From: a bacterium
Lineage (GTDB): Bacteria > Ratteibacteria > UBA8468 > B48-G9 > JAFGKM01
Length of the DNA stretch: 36,884 nt
Direction of reading: 5' to 3'
NCBI GenBank assembly: GCA_035371905.1
Contig: DAORXQ010000008.1
Span: 1-36,884 of the forward strand
Program-made: the position numbers and the translations under genes
Shown here: piece by piece, positions 9,070 through 17,182 of the stretch
Layout: each line of letters opens with the position of its first letter
Numbering within the stretch: position 1 is the stretch's first letter
Notes under the pieces: generated by a model
Database searches by the model: none
The model's input: only the letters and a program-made list of their open reading frames with translations
Told to the model about the DNA's origin: nothing

Positions 9070-9930
9070 ATGGAAAATAAAATTATTATGCATGTGAATT
9101 ATATGGAACAGGGTCAGTCCATAGAAGAAATCTGTGAAAAGGCAGTAAAACTTGGATATGATGGAGTTGAATTCAGAAGAAAAATGAAAAATATGGATGA
9201 AGAAGAGTATCTTGAAAAACTTGCAAAAGCAGTGGAAAAATCAAAACTTGAATATGTTTTATTTGGGGCTCCGGGACCAAATTTAATGATACCTGAAAAA
9301 GATAAAAGAGAAAGAGAAATAGAAGAGGCAGTCAATTTTTACAGAAATGCATCCAGATATTTTAATTTGACTATCTGTAATACAATGACAGGAGTTCTTG
9401 TTAATCCTTCTTTCTCATATTTTGAATTTGATAAGCATGGTTCAAATATTGCTAAAGAAGAACACTGGGAATGGGCGGTAAGTGGATTTAAGATACTTGG
9501 CGATGTTGCTGAAGAATTAAATTTTAAATTCGCCTTTGAAACACATATGTGTTATCTTCATGATACTGTGGAAAGTACAAAAAAACTTGTTGATTTAATA
9601 GATAAGAAAAGTGTAGGAATAAATCTAGATTATGCTAATATTGTATGTTTTAAAAATCCTGTTTCACTAATGGATGCAATAGAAATGTGTGGAGAAAAGT
9701 TATACTATATCCACTTAAAAAATCTTTTCAAAATAGAAGGTATTGAATACAAAAATTATATAAATTGTTCACTTGCAGATGGAATTATTAATAACAGAGA
9801 ATTTCTTAAAATACTTAAAATTAAAAATTATACAGGTTTTCTCTGTCTTGAAGCACCGAGGTCTGGAGATAGAGAACATTTTGCAAAAGAAGATATTGAT
9901 TATATTAAACAAGTTTTATCCGAAATTTAA
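9070..9930 (+). CDS. Sugar phosphate isomerase/epimerase-like TIM-barrel protein
   Basis: 286 aa, of the xylose-isomerase-like/AP-endonuclease-2 TIM-barrel superfamily. Typical segments: GYDGVEFRRK (strand 1-2), FAFETHMCYLHDT (metal-binding Glu and His in the middle of the barrel), GINLDYANI, YYIHLKN with its His, and a closing FLCLEAPRSGD strand. Proteins of this type bind a divalent metal and epimerise or isomerise sugars, inositols or related acids. AAAAGGAGGAG lies 6 nt before the ATG. It is the last gene of the plus-strand run, and its final 4 nt overlap the end of the convergent small membrane protein gene. Specific substrate unknown. Confidence 0.85.
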   Translation: MENKIIMHVNYMEQGQSIEEICEKAVKLGYDGVEFRRKMKNMDEEEYLEKLAKAVEKSKLEYVLFGAPGPNLMIPEKDKREREIEEAVNFYRNASRYFNLTICNTMTGVLVNPSFSYFEFDKHGSNIAKEEHWEWAVSGFKILGDVAEELNFKFAFETHMCYLHDTVESTKKLVDLIDKKSVGINLDYANIVCFKNPVSLMDAIEMCGEKLYYIHLKNLFKIEGIEYKNYINCSLADGIINNREFLKILKIKNYTGFLCLEAPRSGDREHFAKEDIDYIKQVLSEI

Positions 9931-10145
9931 AATGATACTCGTTTAAGGTAATAAATTGCTCCCCAGAGAATTATAATCAAAAGAATGAAAAGAATTATTA
10001 TAGCAAGTAGAATTTTCCACGGAAAAACAGGATATTCTTTTTTGTACTTTCTTTCATAATACTCTTCAACAATTTTAGCAATTTCTTCCGGTGTTTTCCC
10101 TTTTAATCTTTCCTTCCATTCAGGACTGTTAAAATCAATCATCAT
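9927..10145 (-). CDS. Small single-pass membrane protein, unknown function
   Basis: 72 aa (71 if the second of two adjacent ATG codons is used). The first half is charged and hydrophilic (NSPEWKERLKGKTPEEIAKIVEEYYERKYKKEYP); the second half is one strong membrane helix (about residues 44-67) ending in a short basic tail. I do not recognise a family. It lies downstream of the ABC importer genes on the same strand, separated by 60 nt, and has a good-looking promoter of its own (TTGAAA, 18-nt spacer, TATAAT) so close to the start that the mRNA may be leaderless. Base composition and codon use look ordinary, so I take it as a real gene. Confidence 0.6.
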   Translation of the reverse strand: MMIDFNSPEWKERLKGKTPEEIAKIVEEYYERKYKKEYPVFPWKILLAIIILFILLIIILWGAIYYLKRVSF

Positions 10146-10149
10146 TTTA

Positions 10150-10179
10150 ATTATACCTTAAATATTTCTATTATTTCAA
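10150..10179 (-). promoter_or_regulatory. Candidate sigma-70-type promoter for the small membrane protein
   Basis: Read on the minus strand: TTGAAA (10174-10179), 18-nt spacer, TATAAT (10150-10155). The -10 ends 4 nt before the first ATG and 7 nt before the second ATG, so a transcript starting at normal distance would begin at or inside the start codons. Confidence 0.45.
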
Positions 10180-10205
10180 TTTTTCAAAGGAAAAAGTAGA
10201 TAAAT

Positions 10206-11870
10206 TTAACCAATGCGGAAAAATTCTCCAATTTTTTTTGAAAATATTTTTGTTGAAATGAAAAGACATATTCCTGTTATTAACATTCCAAGGACTCCAA
10301 GAGAGGTTGCTGTATTTGGACCATCTGTTACTCTTCCAGCAAGTGTATATATAACTTTTGAAATTGGATAAAATTTTTCTCTTATTGCAAGTATTAAACT
10401 ACAACTTACTTCCATCAGAGAGAAAGCAAAAGCAAGAATTCCACCTGCAAAAAGTCCAGGACTTACAAGAGGAAATATAATTTTTTTGAATGTTATGATA
10501 TTATCTCCTCCAAGTGAATAGGATGCTTCTTCAAGTCCTCTATCAAGTTGTAAAAATGAAGAATAAGTGGTTCTTACAAGATAGGGTAATCTTCTTAAAC
10601 TGTAGCTTAAAACTATAAGAAATACAGGATTATTTTTAGGGTCTAAAATTGTATTTGAAAAAGTAGCAACATATCCAAATGCCATTACAATACCAGGAAT
10701 AACAAGAGGAACCATTGATAATATGTCAAGCAATTCCTTCCCTTTTATTTTCCATCTTGCAAGTATATATCCAATAAAAAATCCAAGAAAAATATCTATG
10801 GTCGTACTTATTGAACTGTAAATTAAACTGTTAAAAATTCCTGTTTTTGTTAATCTGTGAGCGAAAACAACTTTATAATATTCACCTGTATATTCAGCAG
10901 GCAGGATAGAAAAAAACCACTTTTTTGAAAAAGAATAAAATATTAAAGTGAAGTGGGGTATTAAACTTAAAAAGAGTATGAAAAAGAGGAAAAGGTAAAG
11001 AAAAAAGAGTTTTCTACCCACAATATTTTTTTCTTTTACGTAAATTGCAGTTTTTCCTGTTGTGTATGGTGTTTTTTCAAGATATCTTTTTGTAAAAATA
11101 AAAAGAAGAAGGGTCAGCAAAAGAATTATAAAAACAAGGGCATAACCAACAGGATTTGTATTTATATCTTTAAGTGTATAAAAAATTTTTACAGAAACAA
11201 GATTGCTGAATTCAAATACAAGAGGAGTACCGAGGTCAGTTATTGACCAGATGAATATTATTGAACTTGCTGCAAAATATCCTGGTAAAATCAATGGAAA
11301 TATTACTTTGAAAAATGTCTGTAATCCAGTTGCTCCAAGATTATAAGATGCTTCTTCTACTGATATATCATAGTTATTCAGAGAGGCGGTAATATTCAGA
11401 AACATAATTGGATATAAATGAAGTGTCTGAAGAATTACAATTCCAAGGAAGCCAGAGCCAATCCAGGATATTGGATTTTTCAATATTCCAAGTTTAATTA
11501 GTAGAATATTGAAACTTCCAAATCTTGATAAAAACTGTTTTATCCCTATGCTTCCTACAAATGGGCTTGCAATCATTGGAAGTAAAAATAAAATTCTTAA
11601 AATTGACTTTCCCTTAAAATTTAATCTATCAAATATAAAAGCAAGTGGAATTCCAATTATACTTGTTGTAAGAACGACAATTATTCCAAGGATGAAACTG
11701 TTGATAATTGATTTTCTTATAACATAATTTGTAATTGCGATTTTAAGTATTTCAAGTGTGAAATTTCCATTATTATAAAAGCACTGGATGAGAATAAAGG
11801 ATACAGGATAAACAAGAAAAAGTAAAAAAAACAAAAAAATCAATGTTAATAAAATTTTTTTCCTTTTCAT
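10206..11870 (-). CDS. ABC transporter permease, fused double BPD_transp_1 domains (Fe(3+)-type)
   Basis: 554 aa with about 12 predicted membrane helices in two similar halves, each with an EAA loop: VEEASYNLGATGLQTFFKVI near residue 170 and LEEASYSLGGDNIITFKKII near residue 450. Both halves of the permease are therefore in one chain, as in FbpB/ThiP-type importers. The last 4 nt of the ATPase gene overlap its start (ATGA), and the binding-protein gene is upstream, giving the order binding protein - ATPase - permease. The architecture matches importers of ferric iron and some other small ligands; sequence alone does not fix the substrate here. Confidence 0.9.
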   Translation of the reverse strand: MKRKKILLTLIFLFFLLFLVYPVSFILIQCFYNNGNFTLEILKIAITNYVIRKSIINSFILGIIVVLTTSIIGIPLAFIFDRLNFKGKSILRILFLLPMIASPFVGSIGIKQFLSRFGSFNILLIKLGILKNPISWIGSGFLGIVILQTLHLYPIMFLNITASLNNYDISVEEASYNLGATGLQTFFKVIFPLILPGYFAASSIIFIWSITDLGTPLVFEFSNLVSVKIFYTLKDINTNPVGYALVFIILLLTLLLFIFTKRYLEKTPYTTGKTAIYVKEKNIVGRKLFFLYLFLFFILFLSLIPHFTLIFYSFSKKWFFSILPAEYTGEYYKVVFAHRLTKTGIFNSLIYSSISTTIDIFLGFFIGYILARWKIKGKELLDILSMVPLVIPGIVMAFGYVATFSNTILDPKNNPVFLIVLSYSLRRLPYLVRTTYSSFLQLDRGLEEASYSLGGDNIITFKKIIFPLVSPGLFAGGILAFAFSLMEVSCSLILAIREKFYPISKVIYTLAGRVTDGPNTATSLGVLGMLITGICLFISTKIFSKKIGEFFRIG

Positions 11871-12925
11871 TCTTCAAAAACCATTATTTTATCTTCTTTA
11901 ACTGAAAAAACAATATTTTCGTCTTTTTTATATTTATTAAAATCATCTGCATAAATTCCAATTTTAAAAGTATTTCCTTTTGGAGTAATTATATTTATTT
12001 TCACAATATCTCCATAAAATTCATAATCATGCAATCTTCCTGTTATGGTATTTATTTTTTCCTCAACAGTTATACTTTCCGGCCTGAAACATAAATAAAC
12101 ATTTTCAGAATTTATTGTTTTTTTAATTTTAGCAAAGAAAAAACCTTCATCTGTTTCAATTTTTAAAATATTTCCTTTCTTTTCAACTATTTTCCCTTTT
12201 AAAGAGTTAATATCACCGATAAAAGATGCAACAAAAAGATTTTCAGGATTTGAGTAAATTTCATATGGAGAACCAATCTGAACTATTTCTTTTTCTTTCA
12301 TAACTGCAATTGTTGTACCGAGAGTCATTGCTTCTTTTTGGTCATGAGTTACATATACCATTGTTATTCCAGTTTCTTTGTGTATTCTTTTTATTTCCCT
12401 TCTCAATTCATCTCTCAATTTTGCATCAAGATTACTGAGCGGTTCATCAAGAAGTAAAATCTGAGGATTGACTACAAGAGCCCTTGCAAGTGCAACTCTC
12501 TGTTGTTGCCCACCTGATATCTGAGAAGGATAAAGATTTTCAACATTTTTCAATTTTGTTATTTCAATTATTTCTTTCACTCTTCTTTTTATAAACTCTT
12601 CTGAATATTTTTTTATTCTGAGTCCATATGCAATGTTGTCTATTACTTTCATATGAGGCCATAAGGCGTAATTCTGGAAGACAAATCCAATATTTCTTTT
12701 ATTTGGAGGGGTTTTTGTCACATCTTTTTTATTCAGAATAATTCTTCCTCTATCAGGTTCCACAAATCCAGCAATAATTCTTAAGAGGGTTGTTTTCCCG
12801 CAACCAGAAGGTCCGAGTATGAAAAAAAATTCATTCTCATAAACAGAAAAATTGATATTTTTTAAAACTTCCTTACCATTATAACTTTTATCAACATTTT
12901 CAACAGTTAAAATTTCTTTATCCAT
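11867..12925 (-). CDS. ABC transporter ATP-binding protein (FbpC/PotA-type, with TOBE-like C-terminus)
   Basis: 352 aa. Walker A GPSGCGKTT is at residues 38-46, the Q-loop in NIGFVFQNYALWPHM, the ABC signature SGGQQQRVALARAL around residue 137, Walker B LLLDEPLSNLD, and the switch His in VYVTHDQKEA. The roughly 110-residue C-terminal tail fits the TOBE regulatory domain of the iron/polyamine/sugar importer ATPases. It should energise the fused permease encoded next to it, with which it overlaps by 4 nt. The binding-protein gene ends 10 nt upstream, so all three genes form one operon. Confidence 0.93.
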   Translation of the reverse strand: MDKEILTVENVDKSYNGKEVLKNINFSVYENEFFFILGPSGCGKTTLLRIIAGFVEPDRGRIILNKKDVTKTPPNKRNIGFVFQNYALWPHMKVIDNIAYGLRIKKYSEEFIKRRVKEIIEITKLKNVENLYPSQISGGQQQRVALARALVVNPQILLLDEPLSNLDAKLRDELRREIKRIHKETGITMVYVTHDQKEAMTLGTTIAVMKEKEIVQIGSPYEIYSNPENLFVASFIGDINSLKGKIVEKKGNILKIETDEGFFFAKIKKTINSENVYLCFRPESITVEEKINTITGRLHDYEFYGDIVKINIITPKGNTFKIGIYADDFNKYKKDENIVFSVKEDKIMVFEE

Positions 12926-12935
12926 ATTTTTTAAT

Positions 12936-14240
12936 TTACATCAAAAATTTACTTTCCACAATAATATTTCTGAATTTTTTAAGAGAAAAATTTAGCCATT
13001 CATTTATATATTTATTTCTGAAAATCGGGTCCTTCCAGTTTTCCCATAAAAACCTTTGAATTTTTTTATCAACAGGGATTTCATAAAATCTTTCTTTTAA
13101 ATTTTTATTATTTGTTTTTGAAATTATATGCCATGCTTTTTTTAACTCACTATGACAGTCAATAACAAAACACCCAATCATATCATCTATGAGTGCCCAT
13201 CTATTTGCAGCAAGTTGGAAATCATATTTTATTGTATTCTGAATTCTGTAAGGGTTTATATCTATTTCCAGACCTGGTTCATTATAAACTTCAGGCATAA
13301 CAGGAAACCTGTTAAGTGAATATTCTTTTGGTCCACCTTTTTTCCCCTTTTTCTGAATCCATAATAACTGCCCTTCATAAGTGAATAAAAAATCAATAAA
13401 TTTTTTTGCTATTTCAATATTTGGTGCTCCTTTAAGAATTCCTATACAATCAGGATTTATAACAGTTTGACTTTCTGGGAAAATAAATCCCATATTTTCT
13501 TTTCCATTTACTTCTATTTGAGCAAGTGCATAAGAATCAATACATAAAGAAAAAACTGCTTCTCCAATTGATGTCTCTCTTGCTACTTCGGAGGCACTTG
13601 TTGAAAAATTTTTTGTATTTCCACCTATTGAAAGAATAGTTTTCCAGCCTTCTTCCCATCCATATGTCTGCAAAATTATCTCATACATCATATGCATACT
13701 TCCACTATGTCTGGGGTCTGCTGCTCCAATTAAAGAAAAATAACGACTATCTCCCAAATCCTTCCATGCATTTGCAATAGGTAAATTTAAAAATTTCAGT
13801 GCTTTCTTATTATAAAGAATTCCAAAACCTGAAAGTACAACTCCATACCAGTAGAAATTATCATCATAATTGGGAATTCCAGCACAGTATTTCGGTATTT
13901 TTTTTAGAACATTCTGCGGAAGTTTATATTTTTCAAGCAGTCCTTCTTTTTTTAATGTCAAGTAAGGACTTAATCCCCCTCCAAAAAACAAATCAATTCC
14001 AATTCCATCTGGATTTTTTTTAAAAAGTGATTCTACATATTTCAAATCATCAGTTGTTCCGCCCTGGTCAATCCATTCAATTTTAACCTTTTCCTTATAA
14101 TTTTTCTCATACCATTCACAAAAAGCCCTCGTAAATTCAATCTTAACTCCTTCCCAGTGCGGAGAAATAATAACTAAATTTTTTTCACAATATAAAAAAC
14201 TGACCAATAACAAAAAAACAAAAAAAATTTTATTTCTCAT
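12936..14240 (-). CDS. Extracellular solute-binding protein of the Fe(3+)-type ABC importer
   Basis: 434 aa. The N-terminus MRNKIFFVFLLLVSFLYCEKN is a signal peptide; a Cys lies at residue 18, but the preceding LY does not make a standard lipobox, so lipoprotein or soluble periplasmic form are both possible. The mature part begins LVIISPHW and has the bacterial binding-protein type I fold of the AfuA/FbpA group, including 'NPDCIGILKGAPNIEIAKKFIDFL', a common C-lobe segment. I do not see the paired Tyr pattern that would prove iron binding. It is the first gene of the importer operon and has no Shine-Dalgarno; a promoter-like element ends 10 nt before the ATG. Confidence 0.85.
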   Translation of the reverse strand: MRNKIFFVFLLLVSFLYCEKNLVIISPHWEGVKIEFTRAFCEWYEKNYKEKVKIEWIDQGGTTDDLKYVESLFKKNPDGIGIDLFFGGGLSPYLTLKKEGLLEKYKLPQNVLKKIPKYCAGIPNYDDNFYWYGVVLSGFGILYNKKALKFLNLPIANAWKDLGDSRYFSLIGAADPRHSGSMHMMYEIILQTYGWEEGWKTILSIGGNTKNFSTSASEVARETSIGEAVFSLCIDSYALAQIEVNGKENMGFIFPESQTVINPDCIGILKGAPNIEIAKKFIDFLFTYEGQLLWIQKKGKKGGPKEYSLNRFPVMPEVYNEPGLEIDINPYRIQNTIKYDFQLAANRWALIDDMIGCFVIDCHSELKKAWHIISKTNNKNLKERFYEIPVDKKIQRFLWENWKDPIFRNKYINEWLNFSLKKFRNIIVESKFLM

Positions 14241-14250
14241 ATTAAGTTTT

Positions 14251-14279
14251 ATTTTACATTTTACATAAAAACTTTACAA
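14251..14279 (-). promoter_or_regulatory. Candidate promoter of the ABC importer operon
   Basis: Minus strand: TTGTAA (14274-14279), 17-nt spacer, TAAAAT (14251-14256). The -10 ends 10 nt before the start codon at 14240, which predicts a leader of only a few nucleotides; no Shine-Dalgarno is present. Confidence 0.35.
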
Positions 14280-14288
14280 TAACCTTTA

Positions 14289-14305
14289 CCCACCTTAAAG
14301 GTGGG
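14289..14305. repeat. Palindromic repeat, core CCCACCTTAAAGGTGGG
   Basis: A 17-nt palindrome with 8-bp arms, in the divergent intergenic region between the importer operon and V-ATPase subunit F. It is the exact reverse complement of the core at 32753-32769 and nearly the same as the one at 17190. No T-run follows on either strand and both neighbouring genes point away from it, so it is not a terminator. Its flanks (TTA before, CTTGGGGAAAG after) differ from the two longer copies. Confidence 0.8.
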
Positions 14306-14377
14306 CTTGGGGAAAGTAGGAATGACAAGGAATTTAAAGACCAGTTTTTAAAACAAAATTTTTAATTTCATAAAAAA

Positions 14378-14406
14378 TTGAAATAAAATGAAATTTAGGG
14401 TAAATT
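14378..14406 (+). promoter_or_regulatory. Candidate promoter of V-ATPase F-A genes
   Basis: TTGAAA (14378-14383), 17-nt spacer, TAAATT (14401-14406), ending 10 nt before ATG 14417. No Shine-Dalgarno at normal distance. If used, it makes F-A an independent, nearly leaderless transcription unit. Confidence 0.3.
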
Positions 14407-14416
14407 TTTAATCTAT

Positions 14417-14716
14417 ATGGAAAACAGAATAATTTTTATTGGAGATAAATTGAGTATTGAATTTTTTTCTGCTTTTAATATAGAAACATTTTTTGCAAAT
14501 TCAGTTAAAGAAGCAGAAGAAATACTTGAAAAAATTGATATGAAGGATGTAATATGTATTTTTATTACAGAGGAAGTTTTTGATGAAGATAAGTTTATGA
14601 AATTTTTGAATATGAAAAAAATGGTAGTTATTCCAGGGTTAAAGAGTAGGGAAGGAAAGGGAGTAAAAATTGTTGATGAATTGATTAAAAAGGCAACAGG
14701 TATGAAGGGAGATTAA
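14417..14716 (+). CDS. V-type ATP synthase subunit F
   Basis: 99 aa, the usual size. The pattern of an N-terminal strand IIFIGD, an 'A..ANSVKEAEEILEKI' helix, 'CIFITEEVF' and 'MVVIPGLKSREG' near residue 75 fits the small Rossmann-like F subunit that sits in the central rotor stalk of archaeal-type (A/V) ATPases. Its stop precedes the catalytic subunit gene by 1 nt, the standard F-A order. The subunits normally upstream (E, C, I, K) are not present; a divergent transporter operon and a palindromic repeat are there instead. Confidence 0.8.
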   Translation: MENRIIFIGDKLSIEFFSAFNIETFFANSVKEAEEILEKIDMKDVICIFITEEVFDEDKFMKFLNMKKMVVIPGLKSREGKGVKIVDELIKKATGMKGD

Positions 14717-14717
14717 A

Positions 14718-16451
14718 ATGGATATAGGAAAAATTATAAAAGTTTCAGGACCTCTTGTTCAGGCAGAAGGAATGAAAACAAGTAAGATGTTTGATGTTGT
14801 GAGAGTTGGGGAGGAAAAACTTATTGGTGAGATTATACGACTTGAAGGAGATATTGCTTCAATACAGGTATATGAGGAAACAGAGGGTTTAAAAGTTGGA
14901 GACCCTGTTTTCGGTACAGGAGAACCATTGAGAGTTGAACTTGGACCGGGACTTCTTCAAAATATTTTTGATGGTATACAGAGGCCCCTATCCCAGATAG
15001 AAAAAACAGGCGATTTTATAATAAGAGGAGTTGATATACCCCCTCTTGATAGAAGTATTAAATGGGATTTTAAACCGGTTGTTAAAAAAGGCGATTATGT
15101 TGAAAGTGGGGATGTTATTGGAATTGTTGATGAAACACCTCTTATAAAGCATAAAATTATGGTACCTTACGGAGTTAATGGTGAGATTATTGAAATAAAG
15201 GAAGGAAGTTTTACAGTTGAGGAAGAAATAGGGAAAGTAAAAACTGATAAAGGAGAGATTCCTTTATACTTAATGCAGAAATGGCCTGTAAGAAAACCAA
15301 GACCTTTCAAAAAAAGATTAAATCCTGATACTCCACTTGTAACAGGGCAGAGGGTTATTGATACTTTATTTCCTATTTTAAAAGGTGGAACTGCCTGTAT
15401 TCCTGGACCTTTTGGTAGTGGAAAAACTGTTGTTCTTCATCAAATTGCAAAATGGGCTGATAGTGAAATTGTTGTATATATAGGTTGCGGTGAAAGAGGA
15501 AATGAAATGGCAGATGTTTTAATTGAATTTCCACATTTAAAAGACCCTAAATCAGGCAGACCTTTAATGGAAAGAACATGTCTTATAGCAAATACTTCAA
15601 ATATGCCTGTTGCTGCAAGAGAGGCAAGTATTTATACAGGTGTTACTATTGGAGAATATTTCAGGGATATGGGTTATTCAGTTGCATTAATGGCTGATTC
15701 AACAAGTAGATGGGCTGAAGCATTGAGAGAAATATCAGGAAGAATGGAAGAAATGCCGGGAGAAGAAGGTTATCCTGCATATCTTGGAACAAGGGTTGCC
15801 TCTTTTTATGAAAGAGCCGGAAATGTTATATGTTTGGCACGGGATAATAAAAATGGTTCTCTTTCATTACTTGGAGCAGTAAGCCCTCCTGGTGGTGATT
15901 TAACAGACCCTGTTGTACAGATGACTTTAAGGGTGGTAAAGGTTTTCTGGGGACTTGATGACCGTCTTGCATATCAGAGACATTTTCCTGCGATAAACTG
16001 GCTTACAAGTTATTCTCTTTATGAAAGGAATATTGAAAAATTTGTTAAAGAAAAAATTGCTTCTGATTTTATGGAAATAAGAGCAGAGGCGATATCCTTA
16101 CTTGAGAAAGAAGCAGAATTACTTGAAATTGTACGACTTGTTGGTATGGAAACACTTTCTCTTACAGATAGATTAATACTTGAAATTGCTCGTTCTATAA
16201 GAGAGGATTTTTTACATCAGAGTGCTTTTGACGAAATGGATGCTTATACAACTTTAAAAAAACAGTATCTTATGCTGAAAACAATTATTCTGTTTTATCG
16301 GGTATCACTAAAAGCAATAGAAAAAGGAAGAACACTTGAAGAAATACTTAAAAATCCAGTCAGAGAGGAAATATCCAGAATGAAATATGTTCCTGAAGAT
16401 AAACTTGAAGAAATAATAAAACTTCAGGAAAAAATTAGCAGTTTATTCTGA
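14718..16451 (+). CDS. V-type ATP synthase catalytic subunit A
   Basis: 577 aa, full length for the family. It hydrolyses or makes ATP in the V1/A1 head. Visible: the N-terminal barrel MDIGKIIKVSGPLVQAEGM, the non-homologous insert found only in A subunits (about residues 110-190), P-loop GPFGSGKT near residue 230, GCGERGNEM, the Walker B region around VALMADSTSRWAEALREISG, and the C-terminal helical domain. GGGAG lies 7 nt before the ATG. No B or D subunit gene follows: the next gene is a convergent SGNH hydrolase overlapping its last 9 nt. The complex therefore depends on subunits encoded elsewhere, if it is complete at all. Confidence 0.95.
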   Translation: MDIGKIIKVSGPLVQAEGMKTSKMFDVVRVGEEKLIGEIIRLEGDIASIQVYEETEGLKVGDPVFGTGEPLRVELGPGLLQNIFDGIQRPLSQIEKTGDFIIRGVDIPPLDRSIKWDFKPVVKKGDYVESGDVIGIVDETPLIKHKIMVPYGVNGEIIEIKEGSFTVEEEIGKVKTDKGEIPLYLMQKWPVRKPRPFKKRLNPDTPLVTGQRVIDTLFPILKGGTACIPGPFGSGKTVVLHQIAKWADSEIVVYIGCGERGNEMADVLIEFPHLKDPKSGRPLMERTCLIANTSNMPVAAREASIYTGVTIGEYFRDMGYSVALMADSTSRWAEALREISGRMEEMPGEEGYPAYLGTRVASFYERAGNVICLARDNKNGSLSLLGAVSPPGGDLTDPVVQMTLRVVKVFWGLDDRLAYQRHFPAINWLTSYSLYERNIEKFVKEKIASDFMEIRAEAISLLEKEAELLEIVRLVGMETLSLTDRLILEIARSIREDFLHQSAFDEMDAYTTLKKQYLMLKTIILFYRVSLKAIEKGRTLEEILKNPVREEISRMKYVPEDKLEEIIKLQEKISSLF

Positions 16452-17087
16452 GAGTAATTTGATAAGTTCATTTGCAATTACAAAATGACCTGTTGAATTT
16501 GGATGAACTGGTTCTGGAGCGAATGTCTCAGGTTCAAAAAATTTAAGATATTCCTGAAAAATTCTGTGTAATTTTAAATGATATGTTTCGTATTTTTTAC
16601 TCATTTCTTCAACTATTTCAATATATTCTATCAAATCCTTTAAAACTTTTCCCCTGAAACTATCAGTTGTATCTGTTGAAATATAAAACGGTTCAATCAG
16701 AATTATTTTACAGTCAAGTTTTTCAAGAGTTCTTTTGAGAATATAATCATATCTTTTTCTATAGTTTTCAGGTGTAAATTCAGTCCACATTTCATCTTTT
16801 CTAAGGACTCTGTGTATATCATTTATTCCGATTAAAATACTCAACCAGTCACATTTCTGATAAATAACATCATCTTCCCATCTATTTGCAAGGTCAAGAA
16901 TTGTATTTCCACTTATACCCTTATTAACTATTTCTATTTTTCTTTCAGGAAAATTCGCAATAACAAGGTCAGAAAAAAGTTTTACATATCCATTTCCAAG
17001 CGGTCTGAATTGTTCTCTTCTTCCACAATCAGTTATACTGTCTCCAATAAATAAAATTTTCTGATTATTCTTTATTTTAAATTCCAT
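16443..17087 (-). CDS. SGNH/GDSL-family hydrolase (probable carbohydrate esterase-like lipase/acylhydrolase)
   Basis: 214 aa. Block I is GDSITDCG with catalytic S17; block II is the Gly of NKGISGNT; block III is the Asn of LIGINDI; block V reads PEPVHPNSTGH, which contains the catalytic His. In most relatives the third residue of block V is Asp (D-x-x-H), while here it is Glu. There is no signal peptide, so it likely removes acyl groups from imported sugars or other small esters in the cytoplasm. CGGAGG lies 6-7 nt before the ATG. It is convergent with V-ATPase A. It may be the end of the long minus-strand run, but a 95-nt gap separates it from the next upstream gene. Confidence 0.85.
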   Translation of the reverse strand: MEFKIKNNQKILFIGDSITDCGRREQFRPLGNGYVKLFSDLVIANFPERKIEIVNKGISGNTILDLANRWEDDVIYQKCDWLSILIGINDIHRVLRKDEMWTEFTPENYRKRYDYILKRTLEKLDCKIILIEPFYISTDTTDSFRGKVLKDLIEYIEIVEEMSKKYETYHLKLHRIFQEYLKFFEPETFAPEPVHPNSTGHFVIANELIKLLSE

Positions 17088-17182
17088 TTTTTCCTCCGTT
17101 TTAAGTTTTTAAATTTATCACTTTTTTCAAATTTGTCAAATTTCAAAAAAACGTACTTCAAAACCCTTGCCTTCCAATCATT

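Noticed and set aside
12936..14240. Proof that the importer carries ferric iron
   Set aside because: Only the architecture resembles Fbp/Afu systems; the iron-ligand residues could not be identified with confidence.
14289..14305. Palindrome as a bidirectional terminator
   Set aside because: Genes on both sides are divergent and there is no T-run, so termination there would make no sense.
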